Below, piece by piece: positions 8,790 through 19,140 of a stretch of 64,000 bases of DNA. The position numbers and the translations under genes are program-made. The first letter of the stretch is position 1; the number at the start of each line of letters is the position of its first letter. Below the pieces are notes generated by a model. It was given only the letters and a program-made list of their open reading frames with translations. It was not told the DNA's origin and made no database searches. Origin of the DNA: Prorocentrum cordatum (Eukaryota > Sar > Dinophyceae > Prorocentrales > Prorocentraceae); assembly GCA_963575745.1 (NCBI GenBank), contig CAUYUJ010000891.1, forward strand, positions 1,183,665-1,247,664, in the 5' to 3' direction.

Positions 8790-8965
8790 ACCGTGCTCCC
8801 TCGCCGCCGGCCAGACAACTTGGCTTGGTGTCGCTCGGACGTGTGCATCTTGTCCCGGCCGGGACCATTGAGGAGCACCCTTGATCCCCGAGCAAAACAG
8901 CACGCACGATACCGAAAAATGCACGGGGAATGGTTATGAGCGATGGCAAGTTGGTGCACGCTTCG
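8790..8965 (+). repeat. foldback element family Q, copy 1
   Basis: The left arm has TGTCGCTCGGACGTGTGCAT. The right arm has the inverted counterpart GAGCGATGGCAAGTTGG. Between them are GGGACCATTGAGGAGCA and CACGCACGATACCG..TGCACGGGGAATGG. The same order is seen at 35345-35515 and 38300-38470. Confidence 0.65.
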
Positions 8966-9155
8966 AGCCCCTACCAAAGTTTCTCTTGGCTCGGAGCTGG
9001 CACCCTCTGGCGGCAGCGTCGGCGCCGTCCCTGGCGGCAGCTCCGCGCGCGAAGGCAGAGGGTCACCAGCCGCCAAACCACCCCAACCCAATTCGAAGGC
9101 CCAAATTTACCCTCCATGTCCAGTGGGGGGGGTCGGGGAACATTGAAAAAAACAC

Positions 9156-9440
9156 ATGTGGAATCCTTACCCCTCCAATCCGAAGCTTGGGTTTGGTTGC
9201 GGTGGTCTGGTAGGTAGTCAGTGGGGCCCGGCGCCGACCTTGAAGAGTCCGCGTGGACCGCCGAAAGTTTGTGTATGTCGATTCGTTTCTCCTTCTGACA
9301 TCTACGTCTGTGGCAACGACGCCATCGTGAAGGGGCTGCGGGGAACCGCCGAGGCCCTGAACGCCGAGGCGCGTGGTAACGCTGAGAAGGCGAGTCCCTC
9401 GGCTCAGAAGTTCGTTGTCACGTACGAGCGCTTCGGATAG
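9156..9440 (+). CDS. small hypothetical ORF
   Basis: The frame is 94 codons long. Its C-terminal half (DIYVCGNDAIVKGLRGTAEA..) has protein-like composition, but no family is recognised. The N-terminal half overlaps anonymous sequence. No start context, splice sites or homologous neighbour supports expression. It may be an exon fragment or chance. Confidence 0.2.
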   Translation: MWNPYPSNPKLGFGCGGLVGSQWGPAPTLKSPRGPPKVCVCRFVSPSDIYVCGNDAIVKGLRGTAEALNAEARGNAEKASPSAQKFVVTYERFG

Positions 9441-9655
9441 TTGGTAGTTGGACGCCTGCCTGCATCCTGCATAGCCGACCAGGGCTGGCAAGGGCCGCTG
9501 AGATTCAAAACTTGTCGCCCGCGCTTCGCCGCTTGCAGCGTGATGTGCGCGACTTGCTCCAGCTACCAGGCGTGATTCTACATGAGTGCCACTTAAGAAT
9601 ATGCTTGCCAGCGTGGACCCCACCGAACAGTAAGTTAGGACACGGTGCAGTCATG
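9441..9655. other. unassigned spacer
   Basis: No recognisable element is seen. It separates the small ORF from the TGTGGTGCAAGC array. Confidence 0.4.
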
Positions 9656-9782
9656 CGGTGCCAGCTGCGTGGCGCAAGCCATGTGGTGCAAGTTGTGTGG
9701 GGCAAGCTGTGTGGGGCAAGTGGTGCAAGCTATGTGTTGCAAGCTGTGTGGTGCAAGCTACGTGGCGCCATCTACAATCTAC
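9656..9782 (+). repeat. TGTGGTGCAAGC short array
   Basis: About nine imperfect 11-16 bp units are variants of GTGTGGTGCAAGCTATG. The same unit occurs at about 26335-26405 next to the PPR locus. The second occurrence suggests dispersal of a short tandem repeat rather than chance. Confidence 0.8.
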
Positions 9783-10480
9783 GTGGGGGGCCGCCGGGAC
9801 TTCATCTTGTTTCTCATGTGGAAAAAAAGGGGCGGCGACGGACGGGATCGGGGCCGCCAGGCCCGCAGACGGACCCAGTTCCTCAGAAGAGAAGTAAGAA
9901 ACCTTACATGTGAGCACTGTTTGGGGAAGGGTAGTGACACGTGGCCGAACTGAATTCAAGCTGCGTGGTGCTTCCCCGCATCGGTCCTCCATGAATCTGC
10001 GATCTGAGCACCATGTCCTCTTGCAAAGGAAGTTCTCGCGCTGCCCACCTCCAGCAAATGTCTGACCTGGTGGGCTGGAGGCGATGCATTACAGAGAGGG
10101 CCGAGGGCTACAAGTGCTCAGCTCTGCATCCCGCCGCCGTCATCACAGGAGCAAGCTCTTCCAGCGCAGCGCCCGCGGCGCTGCGCAGGACAATTCAGCG
10201 GCCTGGCCACCTGGAACGAAGTCTTGCCCTGCGATTTGACGAGCAGGGACCGGGGACACCCGTCAGCCGGGCACCGTCGGGAGCTGCTCGATGCGCCGCG
10301 CCGCCAGCGAAGGGTTCCCTCCCGTCTCCTTCTGCTCCAAGCCCTCATCCTCCTGCCCCCTCCTCCCGTCTCCTCCATCATCCGTCCGCATCTCTCTTTC
10401 CCCCCTCCTTGTCCTCCCCTCCCCACCCCGTGGGGACGAATATCCCTCTTCCGTCGCCCCCCCCCTCTTCCCTCTCGCTA
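9783..10480. other. unassigned stretch becoming pyrimidine-rich
   Basis: No gene is recognised. From about 10310 the plus strand becomes C+T-rich and merges into the polypyrimidine tract. Long frames here only reflect strand composition. Confidence 0.35.
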
Positions 10481-10625
10481 GTCTCCCTCTCCCCCCTCCT
10501 CATCCTGCGCCTTATCCTGCTTCTCATCTTCTTCCTTGCTGAGGCACGCGTCTCCACTCCTCCTCTTCCTCTTCCTCCTCCTCCTCCTCCTCCTCCTCCC
10601 CTCCTCCTCCGCCTCGTCCTCCACC
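10481..10625 (+). repeat. polypyrimidine tract with (TCC)n core
   Basis: This is a C+T-only or near C+T-only stretch with a tandem TCC/TCCTCC core at about 10556-10620. Apparent proline, serine or leucine runs in the open frames come from this tract. Confidence 0.85.
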
Positions 10626-10881
10626 GCCTCCTTTGGGCCCGGTGCCGGCACTGATGGGAAATGTCGGGGCCATCCAGGGAAGCCGCCTCTGCGAGCTTCT
10701 GGGTGCCATCTGGTGCCGGGCCCCCCCCAAGCACGCCGAAACCCACGAATCGCCGGCGACGGCGAGGAGAACCCGGAGCTCCGTGAGCTGGCGAGGAGGG
10801 TGCCCGTGTACGTGGCCAAGGTGTTGCAGAGCGCCTCGAACATGCTGGAGCGGCCCCCCTTCGTCGCGGCTGGCTTCGGGG

Positions 10882-11125
10882 AGGAGGTGGGAGGAGGAGG
10901 AGGAGGAGGAGGAGGAGGAGGCCGAAGAGAGGGTGGGAGGAGGGGGGGAATGAAGGAGAGGGAGATATTGATCAGGAGGTCCGAGGATCGCGGGGGGGGG
11001 GGGGAGTGGGGAACGAGAGAGCAGAGGGAGATTGTCGTCGTCCTCCTCCTCCTTCTCCTCCTTCTTGTCCTCCAACCTCCTCGCCGTCCTCCCCTCTCCA
11101 CCTCTCTTCGTCATCCTCCTCTGCA
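10882..11125 (+). repeat. (GGA)n tract followed by (TCC)n tract
   Basis: The sequence is purine-rich (GGA/GGGGG) up to about 11030, then switches sharply to TCCTCC. This is an inverted microsatellite pair that could pair across ~100 bp. No gene is seen. Confidence 0.75.
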
Positions 11126-11599
11126 TCCTCGTTAGTCGCGATCCTCTACTCCGTTTTCTTCTCCCTCCCCCTCCTCTGCCTCCTCAGACTCCTTGTCCTC
11201 TTCCCTCGCCTTGCTGATGGCCCCCAGGGCCCCAGGGCCCGAAGCCGACGGAGCGGCGCACGGACTGCAAAAGCATGCCTTTGCCGGAGAGTTGGGCTCG
11301 CTTCCCGCAGGTCTGCTCTCGCCACGCCCCCTCCGCCTCGCAGCGTGCCCCCCCGCCGTGGGCCGCGCGCGCGCGGTCGCGCGCGCGCGCGCGGGGGGGC
11401 CGCCCACGAACGGCGCGCTGCCCGGCGGAGCTTCGCGGCCGCACCAGCGGAGCGGCGCGCCGCGCCGCGCCCCGCCGGGGCAGGCCAGGCAGCGCCAACC
11501 GGAGGAGCAACGAGCGGGCCTGCGGTGGGGACGTGCGTCGGGGAGTGTGCCCAGGAGGCTTCGAGCAGGAGATCGGCTAGAGAATCGATCTGCCCCCCA
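11126..11599. other. GC-rich spacer
   Basis: No gene is recognised. A GCGCGCGCG run occurs at about 11366-11395. Overlapping frames are open on both strands. Confidence 0.4.
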
Positions 11600-11755
11600 A
11601 AATAGAGAGTTGGCGTCGAATCGGCGACCAATAAAAATGACGTGGGATGTTGTTCGTAGATCTACGCAGGTTCCGCGTCTTTTCGTATATTCGACTGAAC
11701 AGAGCAAGTTTGGGGTGAAGTAATTCTGCAGTTGACCTCCTAATTACTCGGAGGC
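11600..11755 (+). repeat. dispersed repeat family W copy 2
   Basis: This is the partner of 7880-8035, with the same series of TCGTATATTCGA, GTTTGGGGTGA, AATTCTGCAGTTGA and TTACTCGGAGG. The upstream part (about 11600-11660) includes CCAATAAAAATGACGTGGG, which is not conserved in copy 1. Confidence 0.55.
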
Positions 11756-12775
11756 TCCAGACCCTGGAGGACCCCGTGCCTGACGAGGGCCGCAGTGGCC
11801 TCCATGGCCCATCCACCATTCGAGTCCAACCAGCTTCCAGAGCATGGACTCCTCAGCCAAGGGTTCCTCACCCAATGCCCTCACTGTAAAGAAGTGAACC
11901 TTACGAGGTCCGCGCGGATTTCTTGGATTGGCGCTGCACCCCCCTGGGTGCGCCTCCGGCGCCGCCCCTGGCGCGCTCCGCGCGCCCAGCGAGAGGGTCC
12001 AGCGTGGATCCAAGAGATCCGCGCTCATGTTCATGCAGCTTTTCGGCTTGTCTGGCCAGGGGAGGGGGCCGCCACCTCCCGGGGAGGTCGCCAACACCAT
12101 CCAACGCCAGATCCCCTCGCGTGGTGAAGAATGCGAACGGCGATGTTTGTTTTCCTACTTGGGATGAAAAGCTGGTCCCCGGGAAGGGGCCCAGACCTCT
12201 GGAGATCCGCGTTGCCAACATGAAGTTCACGCCGTCGGGAGGCTGAGATTCTCCTCGGAGAAAGGAGTGATCGATGAGGTCCTCCGAGACCCGCGCGTTG
12301 CGATGTTTCACACTGGGCGTTTTGGCCCGGTTTCGGGGCTCGCGGGGCCCTCAAGGATCGATCCGGCTCGGGAACATTCAATTGGGAATTTGGGTCTAGG
12401 CTCCGGTCATGATTTCCCACGGTGTTGCAGCTTGGCTCGCGACGTCGAATCTCAGGGCTCGACCAAGGATCGAGGAGGTCTCTGGACGACCTTAGAGCGC
12501 CTGGGGAGGCTTGGCGCGGCCGCAGTGGCGGTTCTGAGGGTCTGAGGAGCCCACCGGTGACCCCAACGAGCGCGACATCAATTTGCAACGAGCTTGCGCT
12601 CTACGGCCGCGCTGTGCACTGACCTCCCTGCCCCAGCAGTGCACGGTTTCAGCTGCCCACGCGCCGAGTGGCGTGCGGCTTCTCGCTCGCTCGCCCCCCC
12701 CCCCCTCTCTCCTCCGACGTCGCGAAGCCCCCTCGGGACCCTTGCCCCCGACCCACTCCCCACGGCTGGCTCCTC
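11756..12775. other. non-coding stretch with TCCGCGCGGA-type repeat ends
   Basis: No gene is supported. At about 11909 GAGGTCCGCGCGGATTTCTT begins a phrase (CCTGGGTGCGCCTCCGGCGC) that recurs near 62905-62990. Related TCCGCG phrases are at 12003-12025 and 12200. These look like ends of a dispersed family that also contributes the inverted arms at 33243-33425. Confidence 0.45.
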
Positions 12776-12950
12776 GTCCTGAGTCGTTTCTTGAGGGCCC
12801 CAGGGCCAGGAAGCGGCCTCGGGAGTCCGAGCACAACAGGGAATTCGGCCGTCATTGTTTGTTGGCGTCGCCGAGCCGGTTTTTGACGGTCCTGGGGCCC
12901 TGTGATCCCTGAGGCCGAAAGTTGTATTTTTTCTGCGTCATTTTGCGTAA
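12776..12950 (-). repeat. diverged family A repeat, reverse orientation
   Basis: On the minus strand ACTTTCGGCCTCAGGG, GGGCCCCAGGACCGTC and CTTGAGGGCCC/AAGAAACGACTCAGGA blocks appear in rearranged or duplicated order. It looks like two partial copies. Confidence 0.5.
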
Positions 12951-12977
12951 CGGGAGGGGGCCTGGGGTGGTGACCCT

Positions 12978-13530
12978 TTTGGAGGAGGAGGAGGAGGAGG
13001 AGGAGGAGGAGGAGGAGGAGGAGGAGGAGGAGGAGGAGGAGGAGGAGGGGGATGGTAAAGAGGAGGAAAGGGGGAGGGGAGGGGAGGAGGATGAGGAGAA
13101 AATGAGGGGGAGGAGGAGGAGGATGAGGGGAGGAATGGGAGGATGGAAGAGGAGGAGGAGGAGGGGGAGGAGGAGGAGGAGGAGAAGGAAGGCAGAAAGA
13201 GTAGGAGGGAGGAGGAGGGGAGAAGGGGGGGAGGAGGAGAAGGAAGGCAGAAAGAGGAGGCAAAGGAGGAAGAAGCGGAGGAAGGAGGAGGAGAGGAGGA
13301 GGCGGAAGAGGCGGAGAGAGGGAGGCAGGGAGGGAGGCAGAGGAGGAGGAGATGGAGGAAGACGAGAACATCGGAAATAAGGAGAGGGAGGGAAAAGCGG
13401 AGGAGGAGGATGAGGGAAAGAGAAGAGGAGGAGGAGGAGGAAAGCAGCAAAGGTGAAGGGGAGACGGAGAGAGAAGGGGAGGAGGGGAAAGGGGTGGAGA
13501 AGAGAGAAAGGAAGGCGGAGGAAAATTAGC
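12978..13530 (+). repeat. 550-bp polypurine tract with (GGA)n core
   Basis: It begins with perfect (GGA)n at about 12978-13047 and continues as G+A-only or near G+A-only sequence to about 13530. Long Glu/Gly/Arg-type frames on the plus strand and Pro/Ser/Leu frames on the minus strand are composition artefacts. Confidence 0.95.
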
Positions 13531-13540
13531 CTGGCGAAGA

Positions 13541-15334
13541 ACCCAACCATATGCAGTTGTCAGTACCGCAGCTGCGGGTTTCATCTTCAGTGGAACTCCC
13601 CATAGGACTACGGAACGTGTGAGGGGTGTGTCGAGATGGGTGCCACTGGGGCATTCGGCGAAGCTCCCTATGGGGACATGAAACACGCGCGGGGCGTGCC
13701 GACATGGGTGGCGGAAACGCATGTGAAGGCCGCCACTGGGGCCTCCAGTGGAGCTCCCTATGGGTCCCCGAAACATGATGCTGCTGCGGGGGGGGTGCCG
13801 GGATGGGTGGCGGAGACGCATGTAAGCGCCGCTACTGGGGCCTTCGGTGGAGCTCCCTATGGGGCCACGAAGCGCGTGAGGGGTGTACTGGGATGTGTGG
13901 CGGGGACGCATGTGAGCGCCGCCACTGGGGCCTTCGGTGCAGCTCCCTATGGGGCCACGAAACGTGTGAGGGGTGTGCCGAATTGGGTGCGGGTGGTGAC
14001 GCATGCGGGCGGTGCCACTGGGGCCTTCGGTGGAGCTCCCTATGGGGCCACGAAACCTGTTGTTGTGAGGGGCGTGCCGGGATGGGTGGCGGGGACGCAT
14101 GTGAGCGCGGCTGCTGGGGCCTTCGGTGGAGCTCCCTATGGTGGCACGAAACGTGTGAAAAGTGTGCCGAATGTGGTGGGTGTGGGTGACGCATGTGAGC
14201 GCCGCCACTGGGGCCTCCAGTGGATGATGGGGCCACGAAATTTGTGAGGGATGTGCCGACATGGGTGTGCGGGACGCATGCGCATGTGAGCGCCGCCACT
14301 GGGGCCTTCGGTGGAGCTTCCTATGGGGCCACGAAGCGTGTGAGGGGTGTGCCGAATTGGGTGTGCGGGACGCATGCGGGCGGCAACACTGGGGCCTTCG
14401 GTGGAGCTCCCTATGGGGCCACGAAGCGTGTGAGGGGTGTGCCGAATTGGGTGTGCGGGACGCATGCGGGCGGCAGCATTAGGGCCTTCGGTGGGGCTCC
14501 CTATGGGGCCACGAAGCGTGTGAGGGGTGTGCCGATTTGGGTGTGCGTACGCATGCGGGCGGCAGCAGTGGGGCCTTCGGTGGGGCTCCCTGTGGGGCCA
14601 CGAAACGTGTGAGGGGTGTGCCGAATTGGGTGTGCGTGACGCATGCGGGCGGCAGCACTGGGGCCTTCGGCGGGGCTCCCTATGGGGCCACGAAACGTGT
14701 GAGGGGTGTGCCGAATTGGGTGTGCGTGACGCATGCGGGCGGCAGCACTGGGGCCTTCGGCGGAGCTCCCTATGGGGCCACGAAACGTGTGAGGGGTGTG
14801 CCGAATTGGGTGTGCGTGACGCATGCGGGCGGCAGCACTGGGGCCTTCGGTGGGGCTCCCTATGGGGCCACGAAACGTGTGAGGGGTGTGCCGAATTGGG
14901 TGTGCGTGACGCATGCGGGCGGCAGCACTGGGGCCTTCGGTGGGGCTCCCTATGGGGCCACGAAACGTGTGAGGGGTGTGCCGAATTGGGTGTGCGTGAC
15001 GCATGCGGGCGGCAGCACTGGGGCCTTCGGTGGGGCTCCCTATGGGGCCACGAAGCGTGTGAGGGGTGTGCCGAAGTGGGTGTGCGTGACGCATGCGGGC
15101 GGCAGCACTGGGGTCTTCGGTGGGGCTCCCCATGGGGCCACGAAACGCTGCACTGGGTGGGTGAAACGCAGGGAAGAGGGGGAGGAGGGATGAGGAGGGG
15201 GAGGAGGAGGAGAGGAGAGGAGAGGAGAGGAGAGGAGAGGAGAGGAGAGGAGAGGAGAGGAGAGGAGAGGAGAGGAGGACGCGGGCCACTGTTTCTTCAA
15301 AACGAGGACCCAACACCACAGGATGGTTGGAAAA
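13541..15334 (+). repeat. composite satellite element copy 1 (90-bp unit)
   Basis: The left end has GGCGAAGAACCCAACCATATG. It is followed by about 17 imperfect copies of a ~90 bp unit containing GGGGCCTTCGGTGGAGCTCC, TATGGGGCCACGAAACGTG and TGTGCCGAATTGGGTGTGCG. The last eight or so units (14590-15140) are almost identical, and the earlier ones are diverged. It ends in GAAACGCAGGGAAGAGGG, an (AGAGG)n tract, then CTTCAAAACGAGGACCCAAC and ACCACAGGATGGTTGG. The outer CCCAACCAT/ATGGTTGG are inverted. The 90-bp unit is free of stops in two or more frames, so long frames exist; I do not consider them genes. Confidence 0.9.
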
Positions 15335-16985
15335 TTATCCTGGCGAAGGACCCAACCATATGCAATTGTGAATACTGCAATTGTGAATATCTTCTCGGTG
15401 GAGCCCCCTACGGGGCCACGAAACGTACGAGGGGTGTGCCGAAATGGGTGTGCGGGACGCATGCGGGCACACCCACTGGGGCCTTCGGTGGAGCTCTCTA
15501 TGGGGCCAAGAAACGTGTGAGGGGTGTGCCGAAATGGGTGTGCGGGACGCATGCGGGCGCACACTGGGGCCTTCGGCGGAGCTCCCTATGGGGCCACGAA
15601 ACGTGTGAGGGGTGTGCCGAAATGGGTGTGGTTGACGCATGCGGGCGCGGGCACTGGGGCCTTCGGTGGACGCGCCTGATGGAGCCAAATGTGAGGGGTG
15701 TGCCGAAATGGGTGTGGGTGACGCATGCGGGCGCGGGCACTGGGGCCTTCGGCGGAGCTCCCTATGGAGCCACGAAACGTGTGAGGGGTGTGCCGAAATG
15801 GGTGTGGGTGACGCATGCGGGCGCGGGCACTGGGGCCTTCGGTGGAGCTCCCTATGGAGCCACGAAACGCGTGAGGGGTGCGCCGAAATGGGTGTGCGTG
15901 ACGCATGCGGGCGGCAGCACTGGGGCCTTCGGTGGAGCTCCCTGTGGGGCCACGAAACGTGTGAGGGGTGTGCCGAAATGGGTGTGCGGTGACGCATGCG
16001 GGCGCGGGATTGGGACCTCGGGGAGCTCCCTATGGGGCGCCACGAAACGGTGAGGGGGGTGTGCCGAAATGGTGTGGTGAATGCAAATGCGGGCGCGGGC
16101 ACTGGGGCCTTCGGTGGAGCTCCCTATGGAGCCACGAAACGTGTGAGGGGTGTGCCGAAATGGGTGTGGGTGACGCATGCGGGCGCGGGCACTGGGGCCT
16201 TCGGCGGAGCTCCCTATGGAGCCACGAAACGTGTGAGGGGTGTGCCGAAATGGGTGGGTGACGCATGCGGGCGCGCCTGGGCACTGGGGCCTTCGGTGGA
16301 GCTCCCTCCCCTATGGGGCCACGAAACGTGTGAGGGGTGTGCCGAATGGGTGTGGACGCATGCGGGCGGGCACTGGGGCCTTCGGTGGAACTCCCTATGG
16401 GGCCACGAAACGTGTGAGGGGTGTGCCAAATGGGGGGCGTGAACGCATGCGGGCGCGGCACTGGGGCCTTCGTGAGCTCCCTATGGGGCCACGAAACGTG
16501 TGAGGGGTGTGCCGAATTGGGTGTGCGTGACGCATGCGGGCGCGGGCACTGGGCCTTCGGCGGGGCTCCCTATGGGGCCACAAAGCGTGAGGGGGTGTGC
16601 CGAATTGGGTGTGCGTGACGCATGCGGGCGCGGGCACTGGGGCCTTCGGCGGAGCTCCCTATGGGGCCACGAAACGTGTGAGGGGTGTGCCGAATTGGGT
16701 GTGCGTGACGCATGCGGGCGCGGCCACTGGGGCCTTCGGCGGAGCTCCCTATGGGGCCACGAAACGTGTGAGGGGTGTGCCGAATTGGGTGTGCGTGACG
16801 CATGCGGGCGCGGGTACTGGGGTCTTCGGTGGAGCTCCTATGGGGCTACGAAACGCTGTACTGTGTGGGTGAAACGCAGGGAAGAGGGGGAGGAGGGAGG
16901 AGGAGGGGGAGGAGGAGAGGAGGAGACGCGGGGCACCGTCTCTTCAAAACGAGGACCCAACACCACAGGATGGTTGGGAAAAAGG
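15335..16985 (+). repeat. composite satellite element copy 2, head-to-tail with copy 1
   Basis: It starts with the same left end (GGCGAAGGACCCAACCATATG). It has about 15 units of the 90-bp repeat and the GAAACGCAGGGAAGAGGG exit. It then has a GGA-rich tract and the same right end (CTTCAAAACGAGGACCCAAC..GGATGGTTGGG). Units here carry mostly GCGGGCGCGGGCACTGGGGC where copy 1 has GCGGGCGGCAGCACTGGGGC, so each array has homogenised separately. Several units have 1-5 bp indels that break the frame. Confidence 0.9.
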
Positions 16986-17160
16986 AGGAGCAGAAGGAGG
17001 AGGAGGAGCCAGAAGAGGAATGGGAAGTATAGGTCCACAGCTCGAAGCTCGAAGGGGGAGGAGGAGGAGTTGGGGGAGGAGGAGGGAGCGAGGGAGGGAG
17101 GAGGAGAAGAAGAGGGAGAAGAGGAGAGGGAGGGGTAGGAAGGAGGAGGAAGAGGAACAG
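16986..17160 (+). repeat. GGA/AGG-rich tract
   Basis: A polypurine tract follows directly after composite copy 2. A TCGAAGCTCGAAGG phrase at about 17040 recurs at about 18087. Confidence 0.8.
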
Positions 17161-17259
17161 TGCAAACCCAAGACGCATCAACGATGTTGCAACACACCCT
17201 CCCTCCAAGTTCGCTCCTCGTAGGTCCCAACAAAACGTTCTTTTCATCGCGGGACGTCA

Positions 17260-17835
17260 CGCATTGGACACCAACCATTTGAGAACCCCCAGGCGCGGCA
17301 GGGAACCATTCCTGGGACTTCAACGCCACGGGTCAAAGCGACTGTTGCGTCCTGACAGTTCCAAATCGTGCCGGGATGCCGTTTTTTGGACTCCAACACT
17401 ACGACTCGACGTGACTGCTGCGTCCGCACAGCCCTGGACCGCGCCAGAACGCCAGTGATGGGACGTCAACCCTACGAAGATGTCTAACCGCTGCAAACGT
17501 TGAAGACAGATGTGCGCGGCGCCAAGGCGAGAGCGACATATTCAAAAGGAACCGCCCTCCATGATTGAAGCTAATGCAAACGTTCAAGGCGAATGTGCGC
17601 AGCGTTAATGCGAGAGCCATAGTTTGACAACAGCCTGCCCCCCAGCCTTGAAGCTGCTGCAAACTTTTAAGACGGATGTGCGCGGACCTAGGGGCGCATT
17701 TCGAAAAGGAGCCGCCTCCATCCGTGAAGCCGATGCAAGATTGTCAGGCGAATGTGCGCGGCGCTAACGCGAGAGCCACATGTTGAAAATGACCCGCCCA
17801 CCATGAGTGAAACAGTTGTAAGTTTCCAGCTTCTC
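17260..17835 (+). repeat. tandem ~94-bp repeats
   Basis: From about 17485 four imperfect units contain TGCAAACGTTCAAGGCG, AATGTGCGCGGCGC, TAACGCGAGAGCCAC and a CCGCCCACCATGAGTGAAG phrase. From about 17260 to 17470 a related but more diverged set (GGGACTTCAACGCCACG../GGACTCCAACACTACG..) has a similar period. No gene is seen. Confidence 0.7.
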
Positions 17836-17934
17836 AGGATCAACAATGGTGAGGAAGCCTCAGGCGAAACGTCCGGCCCGCCCTACGGACACCTCTGGAG
17901 GCGCGAGGAGGAGCTAGAAGTAAGGAAAACGGAA

Positions 17935-18360
17935 AAGAGTAGCAGCACGAGGAGGATCAGGAGGAGGAGGAGGAGGAGGACGGGGAGGAGGAAGAGAAGG
18001 AAGGGGAAACGAGGGGGAGTAGAAGGAGGAGGAGGAGGAGGAGGAGGAGGAGGAGGAGGAGGAGGAGTGGGAACCAAAGTTCCGCAGCTCGGAGCTCGAA
18101 GGAGGAGGAGGAGGAGGAGGAGGAGGAGGAGGGACAGGAAAGAGCAGGGAGAAAAGAAGGGAAAGAAAGAGCGAGAGAAGGACGGAGCGAGAGAGGTGGG
18201 TAGGAGGCGGAGGAGGCGGGTAGGAGGCGGAGGAGGAGGAGGAGGTGCAGGCGGAGGAGGAGGAGGCGGAGGAGGAAGGTGAGAAGAAGCACAGGAAGCC
18301 AGATGAGGAGGAGGAAAAGGAAGAGGAGGAGGAGGAGGAGGAGGAGAATGGAGGAGGATG
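17935..18360 (+). repeat. GGA-rich polypurine tract
   Basis: Imperfect (GGA)n blocks lie at 17950-17985, 18020-18067, 18097-18130 and 18225-18350, interrupted by G+A sequence. No gene is seen. Confidence 0.9.
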
Positions 18361-18621
18361 GACTCGAGGACCCGAGAGCAGATGGCAGCGCAGTCGGCTC
18401 GGCCGCCGAGGGGGCCCGCGTCCCTGCGCAGGAGGGGGAGGGCCACTCTGGCCCCTGGGGGAAGGGGGGGGGGGGGGGCACCACCCGCGGGAGGGGGGAC
18501 TGGCCCGAGCGCGCTGTCCGCCACGCGGCGGACGGCGTGCCGTGCGATCCGCTCGCCACCAAGCACTTGACGATCCGCGCGAAAAGACAGTACGATCTGC
18601 GGGATCATCCCCAATATCAGA

Positions 18622-19140
18622 GTGATGTACATCAGGATCCATACGAACATCATCAGCATCGACGTGGAATACCCCGAAATGATTAGAAGCCAAAGTTTTG
18701 CCTGCGATTGCAACATCAACCACCACCTGTTGTTGAAGGAGACTTACCCAGAGACGCACCCGCAGCCCGAGCACGAGTACCACTACCATTACTCCAACAA
18801 GGCCGACACCTGGGACGACACCACCGAGCAGCCCGTAGAGGTCACGAAATACGTCGTCGTGGAGGCACTGGTGGACAACGGCCGCCCCGCCGACGAGGCG
18901 TATGACTACGGCCGCGCCGCCTAGGACGAATACAACTACAACAGCGCGTTCGCTAGCGACCTATACTCTTACGACGACCACCAGGCTTACAATGTTGTGC
19001 CAGAACTACCAGGACTACGAAGCCCTGTACAACTACGCCGCCAAGCATCACTGGCACAAGTCCAGGAAGGCCGAGGAGGCCAAGACGGCAGAGGAGGCCC
19101 AGGAGGCCCAGCGAGGCATGAATGAAAGCCCAGGAGACAA
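18622..19140 (+). pseudogene. decayed Tyr-rich / Glu-Ala-rich coding region
   Basis: The reading begins MMYIRIHTNIISIDVEYPEM and becomes Tyr/His/Asp-rich (EYHYHYSNKADT, DEAYDYGRAA). A TAG at 18922-18924 interrupts it. The same frame then continues in the same style (DEYNYNSAFASDLYSYDDHQ), and after a +1 shift near 18990 it continues as CQNYQDYEALYNYAAKHHW followed by a charged KAEEAKTAEEAQEAQ stretch. Style conservation across a stop and a shift suggests a once-coding sequence. It leads directly into the 21-bp heptapeptide array. No family is recognised, and introns rather than mutations could explain the breaks. Confidence 0.4.

Noticed and set aside
12978-13530. Long Glu/Gly/Arg and Pro/Ser/Leu frames (also at 10.5-11.1, 17.9-18.4, 21.1, 23.3, 27.4 and 41.7 kb)
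   Set aside because: They come from polypurine/polypyrimidine trinucleotide tracts and are open in several frames on both strands at once.
14527-16053. A 500-codon repetitive ORF across the composite satellite
   Set aside because: The 90-bp unit is a multiple of three without stops in more than one frame, both strands are open, and indels shift the frame without consequence. It crosses the junction of two elements and a microsatellite.
13541-16985. CRISPR array
   Set aside because: Units are ~90 bp without a repeat/unique-spacer structure, and the genome is eukaryotic in every other respect.
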